DNA from: Nocardia goodfellowii
GTDB lineage: Bacteria > Actinomycetota > Actinomycetes > Mycobacteriales > Mycobacteriaceae
Direction of reading: 5' to 3'
DNA: 64,000 bases
Assembly: GCF_017875645.1 (NCBI RefSeq)
Contig: NZ_JAGGMR010000001.1
Span: forward strand, 3,720,001-3,784,000
Shown: positions 36,663-45,370 of the stretch, piece after piece
Numbering within the stretch: the first letter of the stretch is position 1
How the letters are laid out: every line of letters starts with the position of its first letter
Made by a program: the position numbers and the translations under genes
The notes under the pieces: generated by a model
What the model was told of the DNA's origin: nothing
The model's input: only the letters and a program-made list of their open reading frames with translations
The model's database searches: none

Positions 36663-36885
36663 TCACCCCTCGCTCATTGTCGCGAGGCCGCACCCGACCG
36701 AACCGGAGTGTGACCGCGCTGCGCCAACATTCACTGAGGTAAAGCCTGGAGCGCCGTGACAGCCGTGGAGATATCGCGGGAGATGTGCGCGCGGTCCGGC
36801 GTCGGCGATTGATCTAACCACAGACTCTGCCGCCGAAGCCGTAAGGAGGCGTCGCCGAGCTCGCCGCGCCGGTAGCCGCCCGCGC

Positions 36886-36906
36886 GAACGGCGAACGGCG
36901 AACGGC
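36886..36906. repeat. Three tandem copies of GAACGGC
   Basis: A perfect 7-bp unit is repeated three times head to tail in a non-coding gap of 286 bp, next to a hairpin. It is a potential slipped-strand repeat. No function is evident. Confidence 0.6.
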
Positions 36907-36931
36907 GGCCCAGGCTTCGGCCGGGGCCGCC
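36904..36931 (-). terminator. Hairpin terminator after the thiolase gene
   Basis: GGCGGCCC (36904-36911) pairs with GGGCCGCC (36924-36931), just beyond the thiolase stop at 36949 on the minus strand. The T-rich tail is absent, as is usual for actinobacterial hairpin terminators. Confidence 0.5.
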
Positions 36932-36948
36932 GACGTGGAGCGGGATGC

Positions 36949-38151
36949 TCAGCGAGTGGCGATGATCGCCGATCCGTGGCCGAAAAGGCCCTGGTTCACA
37001 GCGATTCCGGCGCGCGCGTCCTCGACCTGCCGCCCGTCGGCCTGGCCGCGCAACTGCCAGGTGAGCTCGCAGACCTGAGCGATCGCCTGTGCCGGTATCG
37101 CCTCACCGAAACTGGCCAGGCCGCCACTGGGATTCACCGGCACCCGGCCGCCCAATGTGGTTGCGCCACTGCGCAGTAGCTGTTCCGCCGCGCCTGTTTC
37201 GCAGAGTCCGATGTCCTCGTACCAGTCCAGTTCCAGCGCCGTGGACAGGTCGTAGACTTCCGCGAAGGACAGATCCGCGGGTTCGATCCCGGCCTCTTCG
37301 TAGGCGGCGTGGGCGATGGCGGATCGGAATGTCCCGGGTGTGGCGGCGACCGCCACCGCGGAGTCGGTCGCGAAATCCGGCAGATCGAGCACGGTTTTCG
37401 GGAAGGTCGGGGTGACCGTCGACAGTGCGCGGATGCGCACCGGGTCGGTGATGCCGTGCCGCCGTGCGTAGTCCATCGAGGTCAGCACCAGGGCGGCCCC
37501 ACCGTCGCTGGTCGCGCAGATGTCGAGCAGCCGCAGCGGGTCGGAGACGACCGCCGAGGCGGCGACCTCCGCCGCCGAAACCTCTTTGCGGTAGCGGGCA
37601 TACGGGTTGTTCAGTCCGTGCTTGGCGTTCTTCACCTTCACGGCGGCGAAATCGTCGAGCGTGGCGCCGTGTATCGCCATCCGGCGGCGCGCGTAGAGCG
37701 CGAAGTAGATCGGGTTGGTGGCGCCGAGCAGGTGGAAGCGCAGCCAGTCCGGATCGTCGCGCCGTTCGCCGCCGACCGGCTGGAAGAAGCCTTTGGGGGC
37801 GGCGTCCGCGCCGATCACCAGTGCCACGTCGGTCAATCCGGCGAGGATCTGGGCGCGAGCGTTGGCGATGGCCTGCGCGCCCGAGGCGCAGGCGGCGTAG
37901 CTGCTCGAGATCCGCGCGCCGGACCAGCCCAGGGCCTGGGCGAAGGTCGCTCCCGAGACGAAACCGGGGTATCCGTTGCGGATGGTGTCCGCACCCGCGA
38001 TATAGCCGACATCGCGGTGCTCCACTCCGGCGTCGGCCAATGCCGCGCGGGCGGCGACCAGGCCGTATTCGACGAAATTGCGTCCCCACTTGCCCCACTG
38101 GTGCATGCCCGCACCGAGGACGGCGATGTCGCGATCATTCGTGTCAGTCAT
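36949..38151 (-). CDS. Thiolase-like lipid-transfer protein (SCP-x type)
   Basis: The product is a 400-residue thiolase-fold protein of the SCP-x/Ltp group. It has the reactive-Cys region SYAACASGAQAIANARAQIL, the block AEVYDLSTALELDWYEDIGL and the C-terminal VNPSGGLASFGEAIPAQAIA, but lacks the classical CxG at the end. Such enzymes, with a DUF35 partner, cleave or retro-aldol steroid side-chain CoA intermediates. The start overlaps the stop of the upstream DUF35 gene by 8 bp, showing translational coupling. A KstR-like box precedes the operon. The steroid role is inferred. Confidence 0.82.
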   Translation of the reverse strand: MTDTNDRDIAVLGAGMHQWGKWGRNFVEYGLVAARAALADAGVEHRDVGYIAGADTIRNGYPGFVSGATFAQALGWSGARISSSYAACASGAQAIANARAQILAGLTDVALVIGADAAPKGFFQPVGGERRDDPDWLRFHLLGATNPIYFALYARRRMAIHGATLDDFAAVKVKNAKHGLNNPYARYRKEVSAAEVAASAVVSDPLRLLDICATSDGGAALVLTSMDYARRHGITDPVRIRALSTVTPTFPKTVLDLPDFATDSAVAVAATPGTFRSAIAHAAYEEAGIEPADLSFAEVYDLSTALELDWYEDIGLCETGAAEQLLRSGATTLGGRVPVNPSGGLASFGEAIPAQAIAQVCELTWQLRGQADGRQVEDARAGIAVNQGLFGHGSAIIATR

Positions 38152-38590
38152 TGACCGGCCTCCACATCCACACCGTGTGTTCCGCTTCCTCGTCGGTGTA
38201 CAGCGTGCCGAGGGCCAATTCGACCGGCATGTCGACGGCCAGGTCGTCCACCGTGAAGCCGGGAACGACCTGTCCGAGGATCACCATCTGCTCGACCTCG
38301 AATTGCACCGCCGCGACGACATACGGCTGGAACGGCTCGGCGGAGACGTAGGGCGCGGGTGGTTTGTAGCGAGCGTCCGCGTACGACCAGATCCGGCCCC
38401 GGGTGGAGAACAGGTACTCGGCAAGCTCGGAGCCGTCCTTGGGGGCCGCACAGTACGGGTTGCGACAGGCGAGGGTGTTCCGCGGGAAATACGGTGTGCC
38501 GCACTCGTTGCAGCGTGTCCCCTGGAGACGTATCGCGCCGTCTGCCGTGGTGAACCAGTCCGCCACGGCGGGGCGTTGTTCTTTCTGCAC
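38144..38590 (-). CDS. DUF35 OB-fold/zinc-ribbon protein
   Basis: The product is a 148-residue accessory subunit. A rubredoxin-like zinc ribbon with four cysteines (RCNECGTPYFPRNTLAC then NPYC) is followed by an OB-fold (FSTRGRIWSYADARYKPPAP and VVAAVQFEVEQMVILGQVVP). DUF35 proteins partner thiolase-like or hydratase enzymes and hold acyl-CoA. GTG at 38590 lies about 14 bp from a KstR-like box. It is the first gene of the operon with the thiolase. Confidence 0.82.
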   Translation of the reverse strand: MQKEQRPAVADWFTTADGAIRLQGTRCNECGTPYFPRNTLACRNPYCAAPKDGSELAEYLFSTRGRIWSYADARYKPPAPYVSAEPFQPYVVAAVQFEVEQMVILGQVVPGFTVDDLAVDMPVELALGTLYTDEEAEHTVWMWRPVND

Positions 38591-38603
38591 ACGCCGACGG
38601 TAT

Positions 38604-38617
38604 AGGAACACGTTCTA
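38604..38617 (-). promoter_or_regulatory. KstR-like operator
   Basis: AGGAACACGTTCTA matches the KstR consensus TNNAACNNGTTNNA except at the first base. It lies 14 bp upstream of the DUF35 gene start, where a repressor would block transcription. KstR controls cholesterol-catabolic genes in mycolate actinobacteria. Confidence 0.55.
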
Positions 38618-38719
38618 TTTTGGGGCCGGAATCGGCTCCGATGCCGTGCGGGCGGCGGTACGGTGAGGGCGCATCGGGGATGTGCCGCAGGCCCGAGCCG
38701 AACTGGAGTACCTGACGCG

Positions 38720-39439
38720 ATGGGCACCGAAGCTGTCGAACCACTGGCGATCCGCAACGTCATCCTGATCGGGGATGAGGACGGGGTGGCCGGGCTGGCG
38801 CACCGGCTGCGCAGATTGTCCGGCAGCCCCGGGACTTCGATCCGCTGGGTCACCGACCGGGTGGAGCACACGCTCCGGGTCGCCGAGGTGTCGAGCCGGT
38901 CCCCGGAACGGTCCATCCGGGTAGCCGAGGGCGTGATCGCGGTCGTCGACGCGACCGTGGGCAGCACCCCGCGACTCGAGGCGATGTTGCGCGCCGCCGA
39001 CGACTACCAGGTGGCCCGGTTGTGCCTGGTCACCGGCCTCGACCGGCCCGGCGCCGATTTCGACGGCTGTGTCCGCGCGATCGCCGATATTCGCGGCGCG
39101 GTCCCGCTGCCGGTGCATCTCCCGCTCGGTGTGGGCGCCGGGTTCCGGGGTGTGCTCGACCTGGTCCAGCCGGTCGCCGAAAACCCGGGCGGCCCTGGGC
39201 GAATCGCCGCGCAGCGGCATCGTGAACTGGTGCACACGGTGAGCGGGCAGGCGAGGGCTATGTCACCCGGACGACTGCGCCATGGCATCGCCCGGCTGAC
39301 CCGGCTCGGCGAGGTCGTGCCCATCCTCTGCTGTGCGGCGCCCGGGGTCGATGACCTCGCGCCGCTGCTGGACGCCGTCGTCCGCTACCTGCCCTCGCCC
39401 ATGGAGGTCTGTCAGCCCGAACACGCCCTCGACCAGTGA
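38720..39439 (+). CDS. EF-G-like GTPase-domain protein without a P-loop
   Basis: The product is a 239-residue single-domain protein whose order of elements follows the EF-G G-domain. It has a beta strand and loop where the P-loop should be (VILIGDEDGVAG, without GKS/T), an EGVIAVVDATVGSTPRLEAM block like the EF-G segment before the NKxD motif, LCLVTGLDRPGADFDGCVRA in place of NKMDRxGADF, and VPLPVHLPLGVGAGFRGVLD like the EF-G insert. Missing Walker residues argue against GTP hydrolysis. Domains II-V are absent. It could be a regulatory or scaffold paralogue. It is divergent from the DUF35 operon and upstream of a phosphatase gene. Confidence 0.6.
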   Translation: MGTEAVEPLAIRNVILIGDEDGVAGLAHRLRRLSGSPGTSIRWVTDRVEHTLRVAEVSSRSPERSIRVAEGVIAVVDATVGSTPRLEAMLRAADDYQVARLCLVTGLDRPGADFDGCVRAIADIRGAVPLPVHLPLGVGAGFRGVLDLVQPVAENPGGPGRIAAQRHRELVHTVSGQARAMSPGRLRHGIARLTRLGEVVPILCCAAPGVDDLAPLLDAVVRYLPSPMEVCQPEHALDQ

Positions 39440-39499
39440 CCCCGACACGGGTGATCAATGGGCTCGCGGAATCGGAACGCACACGGCACTATTCGAGCG

Positions 39500-40642
39500 G
39501 TGTCCTACACGCTCGCCGATGTCCTGCCGTCCGTCGCCGCGTCCTTCGGGTTGGCCGATCCCAACCGCCTTGGGCTCGAACCGAATCGAGATGTCGTACT
39601 GCTGCTGATCGACGGATTGGGGGCCGAACTGCTCGCGCGGCACACCGATATCGCCCCCACGCTGGCGGCGCGTGTCACCCACACGCTGACCGCCGGGTTC
39701 CCGGCGACCACCGCGACCAGTCTGGCCAGTCTCGCGCTGGGCGCGCCGTGTGCCACGCACGGCATCATCGGGTACTCCTTCGCTCTGCCCGACACCGGTG
39801 GCCGCCGACTGTTCAACTCGCTGACCTGGCGACTGGACGCCGCCACGGGAGCCGATGCTCGCGAAGAGTTTCCGCCGGAGCGGGTGCAGCAGCGGACCAG
39901 CCGTCTACAGGATCTCGCCGCGCACGGGGTGGAGGTGCACTATGTGATCCCGGTCTTCCAGCGCACCTCGGGCCTGACCCGCGCCGTCTTCCGCGCCGCG
40001 GGCACAATGCATCCGGCCGCGACGCTGGAGGAGGTGCGGGACGGAATCCTGGATGTGGCAACGCATTCCGATGCACGGCCGCGATTCGCCTACGCGTATT
40101 TCTCGGAGCTCGACGCCACCGGCCACCTGTGCGGGCCGGAATCCGAGCAGTGGCTGACGGTCCTGCGCGATGTCGACGCCTTCGTCGCCGGTCTGCTGTC
40201 CGATCTGCCGCCCACGTGCACACTGCTCATCACCGGCGATCACGGAATGATCCACGCGGACAACGTGATCGACCTCGACGCGCGGAGCCGGCTGCACGAC
40301 GGCGTGCACCTGATCGCGGGTGAGGCCAGGGTGCGGCACGCCTACCTGGACCGGCCCGCGGCACTACCCGATGTGCTGGCGGCGTGGAGCGACGAATTGG
40401 CCACGCACGCACGGGTTGTCACACGCGAGCAGGCGCTCGACGAACACTGGTTCGGTCCGACCCCGCCCCAACCCGTCATCGCCGACCGCATCGGCGACCT
40501 GCTCGCCGTGGCCGAGGGCCGCAGCGTGCTGGTCTGCCCGGCCCGCGAACCGCTGGAATCGACGCTGATCGGCCACCACGGCGCCTGGACCGCCGACGAG
40601 CAACTGGTTCCGTTGATCAGCGGTGTCAGTACAAGGTCGTGA
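39500..40642 (+). CDS. Alkaline-phosphatase-superfamily phosphodiesterase/pyrophosphatase
   Basis: The product is a 380-residue metal-dependent enzyme of the type I phosphodiesterase/nucleotide pyrophosphatase family (PF01663). Metal and nucleophile sites are visible in VVLLLIDGLGAELLARH, the Thr nucleophile region GFPATTATSLASLALG, SELDATGHLCGPES and LLITGDHGMIHADNVIDL. No signal peptide is visible, so it is probably cytosolic. The start is either GTG 39500, chosen by family length with a possibly leaderless mRNA, or ATG 39458. The 3' end overlaps the convergent carboxylase gene by 17 bp. Confidence 0.8.
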   Translation: MSYTLADVLPSVAASFGLADPNRLGLEPNRDVVLLLIDGLGAELLARHTDIAPTLAARVTHTLTAGFPATTATSLASLALGAPCATHGIIGYSFALPDTGGRRLFNSLTWRLDAATGADAREEFPPERVQQRTSRLQDLAAHGVEVHYVIPVFQRTSGLTRAVFRAAGTMHPAATLEEVRDGILDVATHSDARPRFAYAYFSELDATGHLCGPESEQWLTVLRDVDAFVAGLLSDLPPTCTLLITGDHGMIHADNVIDLDARSRLHDGVHLIAGEARVRHAYLDRPAALPDVLAAWSDELATHARVVTREQALDEHWFGPTPPQPVIADRIGDLLAVAEGRSVLVCPAREPLESTLIGHHGAWTADEQLVPLISGVSTRS

Positions 40643-43600
40643 TCCAGCGCCGGGTGTCGGCCGGGTCGATGACGTCGTCGAGTTCGAGGACGGCCGCGGC
40701 GTTGAGCGCCTTGCTGTTGGCGTAGGCGAATTGCACCATGGCGTCGAAGGTGCGCTGGCGTTCGGCGAGGTCTTCGATCGCTTCGAGTTGTCGGCGGAAG
40801 CCCAGCCGCACCGCGCCTTCCAGGCCCATGCCGCCGATTTCGCCGGTGGGCCAGGCGATGACGAAGCGTGGACTGCGGAAGGAGCCCGCCGCCATCGCCT
40901 GGGCGCCCAGCCCGTACCCCTTACGCAGGACGACGGTGCCGAAGGGGACCGACAGGGCGGCGCTGTCGATGAACAGCCGGGCGAACTTGGTGACGGTCGC
41001 TTCCCGTTCGGCCTCCGGCCCGACCATGAAACCCGGTGTGTCACAGAGCGAGACGATCGGCAGGCCGTGCGCGTCGCACAGCCGCAGAAACGCGCTGAGC
41101 TTCTCGGCGGCCGGTGCGTCGATGGCTCCGCCGAGATGGTGGCCGTTGTTCGCGATCAATCCGAGCGGCCGTCCTTCGACCCGGGCCAGGGCGGTGACGA
41201 CACCGATTCCCCAGTCCGCCCGCAGTTCCAGCACCGAATCCACATCGACGACGGCCTCGATCGCGGCCCGCACGTCGTAGGCGCGTAACCGGTTCTCCGG
41301 CACCACATGCCGGGCCAGTCGCGGGTCCGGTGCGGTCCAGTCGGCCACGCCGCCGCGGAAGTAGGCCAGGTAGCGTCGCGCGACTTCGACGGCGTGCGCC
41401 TCGTCCCGGGCCACCACGTGCACCACGCCGTTGCGCCGCTGCACCTCGATCGGCCCGATGTCCTCGGGCGCGTACACCCCCAGCCCGCCGCCCTCGATCA
41501 TCGCGGGGCCGCCCATCCCGATATTGGCGTCCGGAGTGGCGATCACGACGTCGCACATGCCCAGCAGCGCGGCGTTCCCGGCGAAACAGCGACCGGACAC
41601 GATGCCGATCAACGGCACTCGCCCGGACAGCGCGCCCATGGCGCGGAAGGTGGTGACCTCCAGACCCGAGACGCCGGTGTAGTCGGTGTCGCCGGGCCGT
41701 CCGCCGCCGCCCTCGGTGAAGAACACCACCGGGAGTTGTTGCTGGTGCGCCTGTTCCAGCATCCGGTCGGCCTTGCCGTGGTTGCGCATCCCCTGGGTCC
41801 CGGCGAGGACGGTGTAGTCGTAGGACAGCACGACCGCACGCGCGGAGTCGATGGTGGCGACACCGGCGATCAAGCCGTCCGCGGGGGTATTCGCGATGAG
41901 GTCGGCGTCGTTGCGGCGCTGCCGTTGCGCGGCGATCGCGAGCGCGCCGTATTCCCGGAAGCTGCCCTCGTCGACAAGGTCGGCGATGTTCTCCCGGGCG
42001 GTGCGCCGGCCCAGTCGATGGCGTTTGGCGACCGCCTCCGGTCGCGCGTCGTCGTGGCCGGCGCGGTGCCGTTCGCGCACCTCGGCCAGGTCGGGGCGGA
42101 TCGCGTCGAGGTCGATTTCGGTTGTCGCGGAGCCGGTTCCGTCATGCTCGGCGGCGGTCCAGCTGACGAGCAGCGCATGCGGGTCGACGATCGCTCCGGC
42201 GGCGGCGAAGGCGCGCCGCACCAGCAGCGGCGTCTCGGCGCGCAGCACGTGCTCCATTTTCATCGCTTCCAGCACTGCGACCTCGCCGCCGGCCGCGACG
42301 AGTGTGCCCGGTGCGGCGATGCTGACGATCGTGCCGCCCATCGGGGAGCGGAGGGCCTGCTCGCCATCTAAAAGGTCTGGGGTGGAACGGTTTTCGGGCT
42401 GCGAAGACGCATCGACCGGGATGGGCGCATAGCTCGCGGCGTCGGCGATCAACTTCTCCGCGTTCTGCTCGAACCAGGAGGTGGATACCGGTCCGGCTTC
42501 CCCGAGCTGATCCAGGACCGCCTGAAGCAGAGGCGCGTTCGTATCCACTCCGGCGATCACGGTCTCCGCCAGCGCGTCCGCACATCGTCGCAGCGCGGCG
42601 GGATACGACGTCCCGCGAGCGATCACCTTCGCCAGCAGCGAATCGAAGTGCGCTCCTACGCGCAGGCCCGGCTGGGCCGCGGTGTCGACTCGGACGCCCG
42701 CACCGGTCGGCGCGGTGAAATGGGTGAGCGTCCCGGTGCTCGGCAGCAGGTCGCCGCCGGGCGTGACGAGCTCGGCGTTCACCCGGGCCTGAATCGCGAA
42801 GCCGCGCGGTGCGGTATCCGGCAGCTGGAGTTCGTCGAGCGTGCCGCCCTGCGCGAGATCCAATTGCGCCGCGACCAGATCGAGCCCGATGGTCTCCTCG
42901 GTGACCGTGTGCTCGACTTGCAGGCGCGGATTGACTTCCAGGAACCATGCCTCGTCGTCGCGGACCAGGAATTCGACGGTGGCCAGTCCACGAAGGCCGA
43001 CCGACTCGGCGAGCCGGACGGCATCCGCGTGCAACTGGTTCCGCGGCGCGGCAGCGAGATTCGGCGCGGGTGCGATCTCGATGAGCTTCTGTCGGCGGCG
43101 CTGCACACTGCAATCGCGATCACCCAGCGCCGCCGCGCGGGTTCCGTCCCCGATGACCTGAACCTCGATGTGCCGGGCGCCGGGCGCGAGCGCCTCCGCG
43201 TAGAGGGTGCCGTTGCCGGAACTGGCGAGCGCCTCGGATCGACAGCGCTCGTAGGCGTCCGCCACTTCGCCGGCGGCGCGGACGACGCGCTGACCACGCC
43301 CGCCGCCACCGTGCGTCGCTTTGATCATCACGCCGTGCGGGTGCTCGGCGAGCAGCGCTTGGATCGCGGGCAGGCCGGGGTCGGCGGCCGTCGCGGCCAA
43401 GACCGGCAGACCTGCCTCCAGCGCCGCCTGCCGGGCCGTGAGTTTGTCCGCGAAGATCCGCAGCGCCGCCGGATCCGGCCCGGCGAACACCAGTCCCGCG
43501 GCCGCGCAGGCCGCCGCGAAATCAGCGTTCTCGCTGAGGAATCCGTATCCCGGGTGGACCACCGCACCCGGCCCGGCCGCGGCGGCCGCCTCGACCACCG

Positions 43601-43784
43601 CCGCCACGTCCGAATACGCCGCTGCTCCCGTACCGGGTAGCAGCACCACCTCGTCGGCGAGCCGGGCCGGCAGCGCCGAGCTTTCGGCCGCGGTGCACAG
43701 CGCATACGTCGTGTATCCACGCTCCCGGGCGGTGCGCAGCACCCGGACCGCGACTTCGCCCCGATTGGCGATCACTACCTTCAC
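40626..43784 (-). CDS. Single-chain acyl-CoA carboxylase (BC-BCCP-CT fusion)
   Basis: This 1052-residue biotin enzyme carboxylates an acyl-CoA using ATP and bicarbonate. Residues 1-450 are biotin carboxylase (KVVIANRGEVAVRVLRTARE, ATHGGGGRGQRVV, ATVEFLVRDDEAWFLEVNPR). About 475-545 is the biotin carrier domain, with Lys509 biotinylated in EAMKMEH. The rest is both carboxyltransferase halves (NHGKADRMLEQAHQQQLPVV, and CDTPGFMVGPEAEREATVTK near the end). Most actinobacterial enzymes are split into alpha and beta subunits, while fused versions include the long-chain acyl-CoA carboxylases. The substrate is uncertain. The bioYMN importer in this window supplies its cofactor. Confidence 0.88.
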   Translation of the reverse strand: MKVVIANRGEVAVRVLRTARERGYTTYALCTAAESSALPARLADEVVLLPGTGAAAYSDVAAVVEAAAAAGPGAVVHPGYGFLSENADFAAACAAAGLVFAGPDPAALRIFADKLTARQAALEAGLPVLAATAADPGLPAIQALLAEHPHGVMIKATHGGGGRGQRVVRAAGEVADAYERCRSEALASSGNGTLYAEALAPGARHIEVQVIGDGTRAAALGDRDCSVQRRRQKLIEIAPAPNLAAAPRNQLHADAVRLAESVGLRGLATVEFLVRDDEAWFLEVNPRLQVEHTVTEETIGLDLVAAQLDLAQGGTLDELQLPDTAPRGFAIQARVNAELVTPGGDLLPSTGTLTHFTAPTGAGVRVDTAAQPGLRVGAHFDSLLAKVIARGTSYPAALRRCADALAETVIAGVDTNAPLLQAVLDQLGEAGPVSTSWFEQNAEKLIADAASYAPIPVDASSQPENRSTPDLLDGEQALRSPMGGTIVSIAAPGTLVAAGGEVAVLEAMKMEHVLRAETPLLVRRAFAAAGAIVDPHALLVSWTAAEHDGTGSATTEIDLDAIRPDLAEVRERHRAGHDDARPEAVAKRHRLGRRTARENIADLVDEGSFREYGALAIAAQRQRRNDADLIANTPADGLIAGVATIDSARAVVLSYDYTVLAGTQGMRNHGKADRMLEQAHQQQLPVVFFTEGGGGRPGDTDYTGVSGLEVTTFRAMGALSGRVPLIGIVSGRCFAGNAALLGMCDVVIATPDANIGMGGPAMIEGGGLGVYAPEDIGPIEVQRRNGVVHVVARDEAHAVEVARRYLAYFRGGVADWTAPDPRLARHVVPENRLRAYDVRAAIEAVVDVDSVLELRADWGIGVVTALARVEGRPLGLIANNGHHLGGAIDAPAAEKLSAFLRLCDAHGLPIVSLCDTPGFMVGPEAEREATVTKFARLFIDSAALSVPFGTVVLRKGYGLGAQAMAAGSFRSPRFVIAWPTGEIGGMGLEGAVRLGFRRQLEAIEDLAERQRTFDAMVQFAYANSKALNAAAVLELDDVIDPADTRRWITTLY

Positions 43785-43875
43785 GCCGCCCAGTCTGCGT
43801 CGCCGGTGCCGCCGATGTCACGCCGCGGTCGCCGAACGGCATGCCCCGATGTGCTGTTCGGTGCCACCTGTCCGG

Positions 43876-45165
43876 CTAGCGGTGCGGGACCGGTTTCGCG
43901 GTATCCGGCTGGTCGCGATAGCTGCGTGCGACGAGCGCGGAGCGCAGATACCACAATCCGCTGGCCTGACTCGGATCGAATCCGGTGATCGCGGCAATGC
44001 GTTTGAGCCGGTAGTCGACGGTGTTGGTGTGCACATGCAGCGCGTGGGCGGTGCGCTGGCGATTGAGGTTGTTGCTGATGTGCAGGTGCAGGGTGCCGAG
44101 CAGTTCGGGGTGCGCGTCCAGCGGGTCGAGCAGCGTGCACAGCTGTTCCCGGCCCGGACCGGGCCGGGTCAGTTGATATTCCAGGGCGAGGTCGTCGAAT
44201 CGGTACAGGCCCCGTTCGAGCCGCAACCGCTGCACCATGTCGAGCAGTTGGTGGGCTTGGTCGGAGGCGGTGGGGATGTCGGCCGCCGCCGCGGCGACCA
44301 CGGCCGCGGTGATCGGCACCTGCCCGGCCTGGGACAACGTAGCCACGAGCCGGTCCAGGTCCACCAAGTCGGCGGTGTCGGGAATGAGCAGGGTCCCGCC
44401 GTCGACGCTGAGCAGCGACAACACGGTGTCGCCGACGGCGGCGAGCGCGGCCTGGACGCGCCGCAGTTTGCGGCGGGCGACCACCGTGCGGTCCACCGCG
44501 GGGTTGGCCTCCTCCGGATGCGGGGGGATGGACAGCGCGAGTACGTGGTACCGGGCAGCGATCTCGATGCCGGATTCGCGGGCCATGGTGGAGGTGGGAT
44601 GCCCGGCCAGCAGGGCGGAAGTCATGGTGTGCACACCGTGGTGGTGTTCCCGGATGACCGAACGAAGTTCCCGCACATAGGCTTTCGAGACGGCGGTGGT
44701 CATGGTGTCGAGGATGTCGACGACGATGCGCGCCCCGCCGACGAGATCGTCGTAGTCGCCGCGGCGCAGCACCAGCAGATCCTGGTCGCCGTCCTCGGTG
44801 TAGCCGGTGGCCGCGTTCGTGACGACGAGATCGAGTCCGAGGCGGAACCCTTCGTGCATGGCGCGGTGCACGGTGTCGATCGGCACGCCTTCACGCGCCC
44901 ACTGTGCCGCGGTGTGCTCGAGCCGGCGGATCTTCTCCGGCGCGTTGGTGCCGTCGAGCATGCTGACCGCCAACTCCAGGCACACGCGGGTGACGGAGGT
45001 GACGTCGCCGTCGAGCGATTCTCCGGGCAGGGTGCGGCACGCGACCACCGTCTCCAGGAAATGGTTGACCATCTCCCGGGACAGGGCGCGGACGTTCCGG
45101 AGCGGCTCGGCCAGCGATGTTCCGGTGCGCGTCCGGCCCGGATTATGCGATGTGTCCACGGTCAT
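43876..45165 (-). CDS. PucR/CdaR-type transcriptional regulator
   Basis: The product is a 429-residue regulator. The N-terminal region (SREMVNHFLETVVACRTLPG) is a helical RsbT-like/GGDEF-related domain typical of actinobacterial PucR proteins. The middle is a sugar-diacid-type domain. The C-terminal PucR helix-turn-helix reads NRQRTAHALHVHTNTVDYRL then KRIAAITGFDP. GAGAGG precedes the ATG at 45165. The carboxylase gene downstream on the same strand is a plausible target. The effector is unknown. Confidence 0.8.
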   Translation of the reverse strand: MTVDTSHNPGRTRTGTSLAEPLRNVRALSREMVNHFLETVVACRTLPGESLDGDVTSVTRVCLELAVSMLDGTNAPEKIRRLEHTAAQWAREGVPIDTVHRAMHEGFRLGLDLVVTNAATGYTEDGDQDLLVLRRGDYDDLVGGARIVVDILDTMTTAVSKAYVRELRSVIREHHHGVHTMTSALLAGHPTSTMARESGIEIAARYHVLALSIPPHPEEANPAVDRTVVARRKLRRVQAALAAVGDTVLSLLSVDGGTLLIPDTADLVDLDRLVATLSQAGQVPITAAVVAAAAADIPTASDQAHQLLDMVQRLRLERGLYRFDDLALEYQLTRPGPGREQLCTLLDPLDAHPELLGTLHLHISNNLNRQRTAHALHVHTNTVDYRLKRIAAITGFDPSQASGLWYLRSALVARSYRDQPDTAKPVPHR

Positions 45166-45370
45166 CGGTGACCTCTCTCCCGACCTGCTAGGAGCGGTTG
45201 ATGTAACCCGCTCTCTCAGAAACCGTAAACTGCAAACGAACTCACCTTCTACTCCTCTTCGGAATCTCGGTGTTTACCGCGAAAGATGCCGATCTACCTG
45301 GGTGGATGCCGGTCGCCGCAGTGGACTGCGGAGTGCCCGCAAGACCAATTACTGGGGTGCCGCTCACTTT

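Noticed and set aside
36886..36906. The GAACGGC repeats as a CRISPR or regulatory array
   Set aside because: There are only three contiguous 7-bp units with no spacers. It is a simple tandem repeat.
43321..45171. A 616-residue plus-strand open frame across the carboxylase and PucR genes
   Set aside because: It crosses two well-supported genes on the other strand and shows only Gly/Val/His-rich antisense composition.
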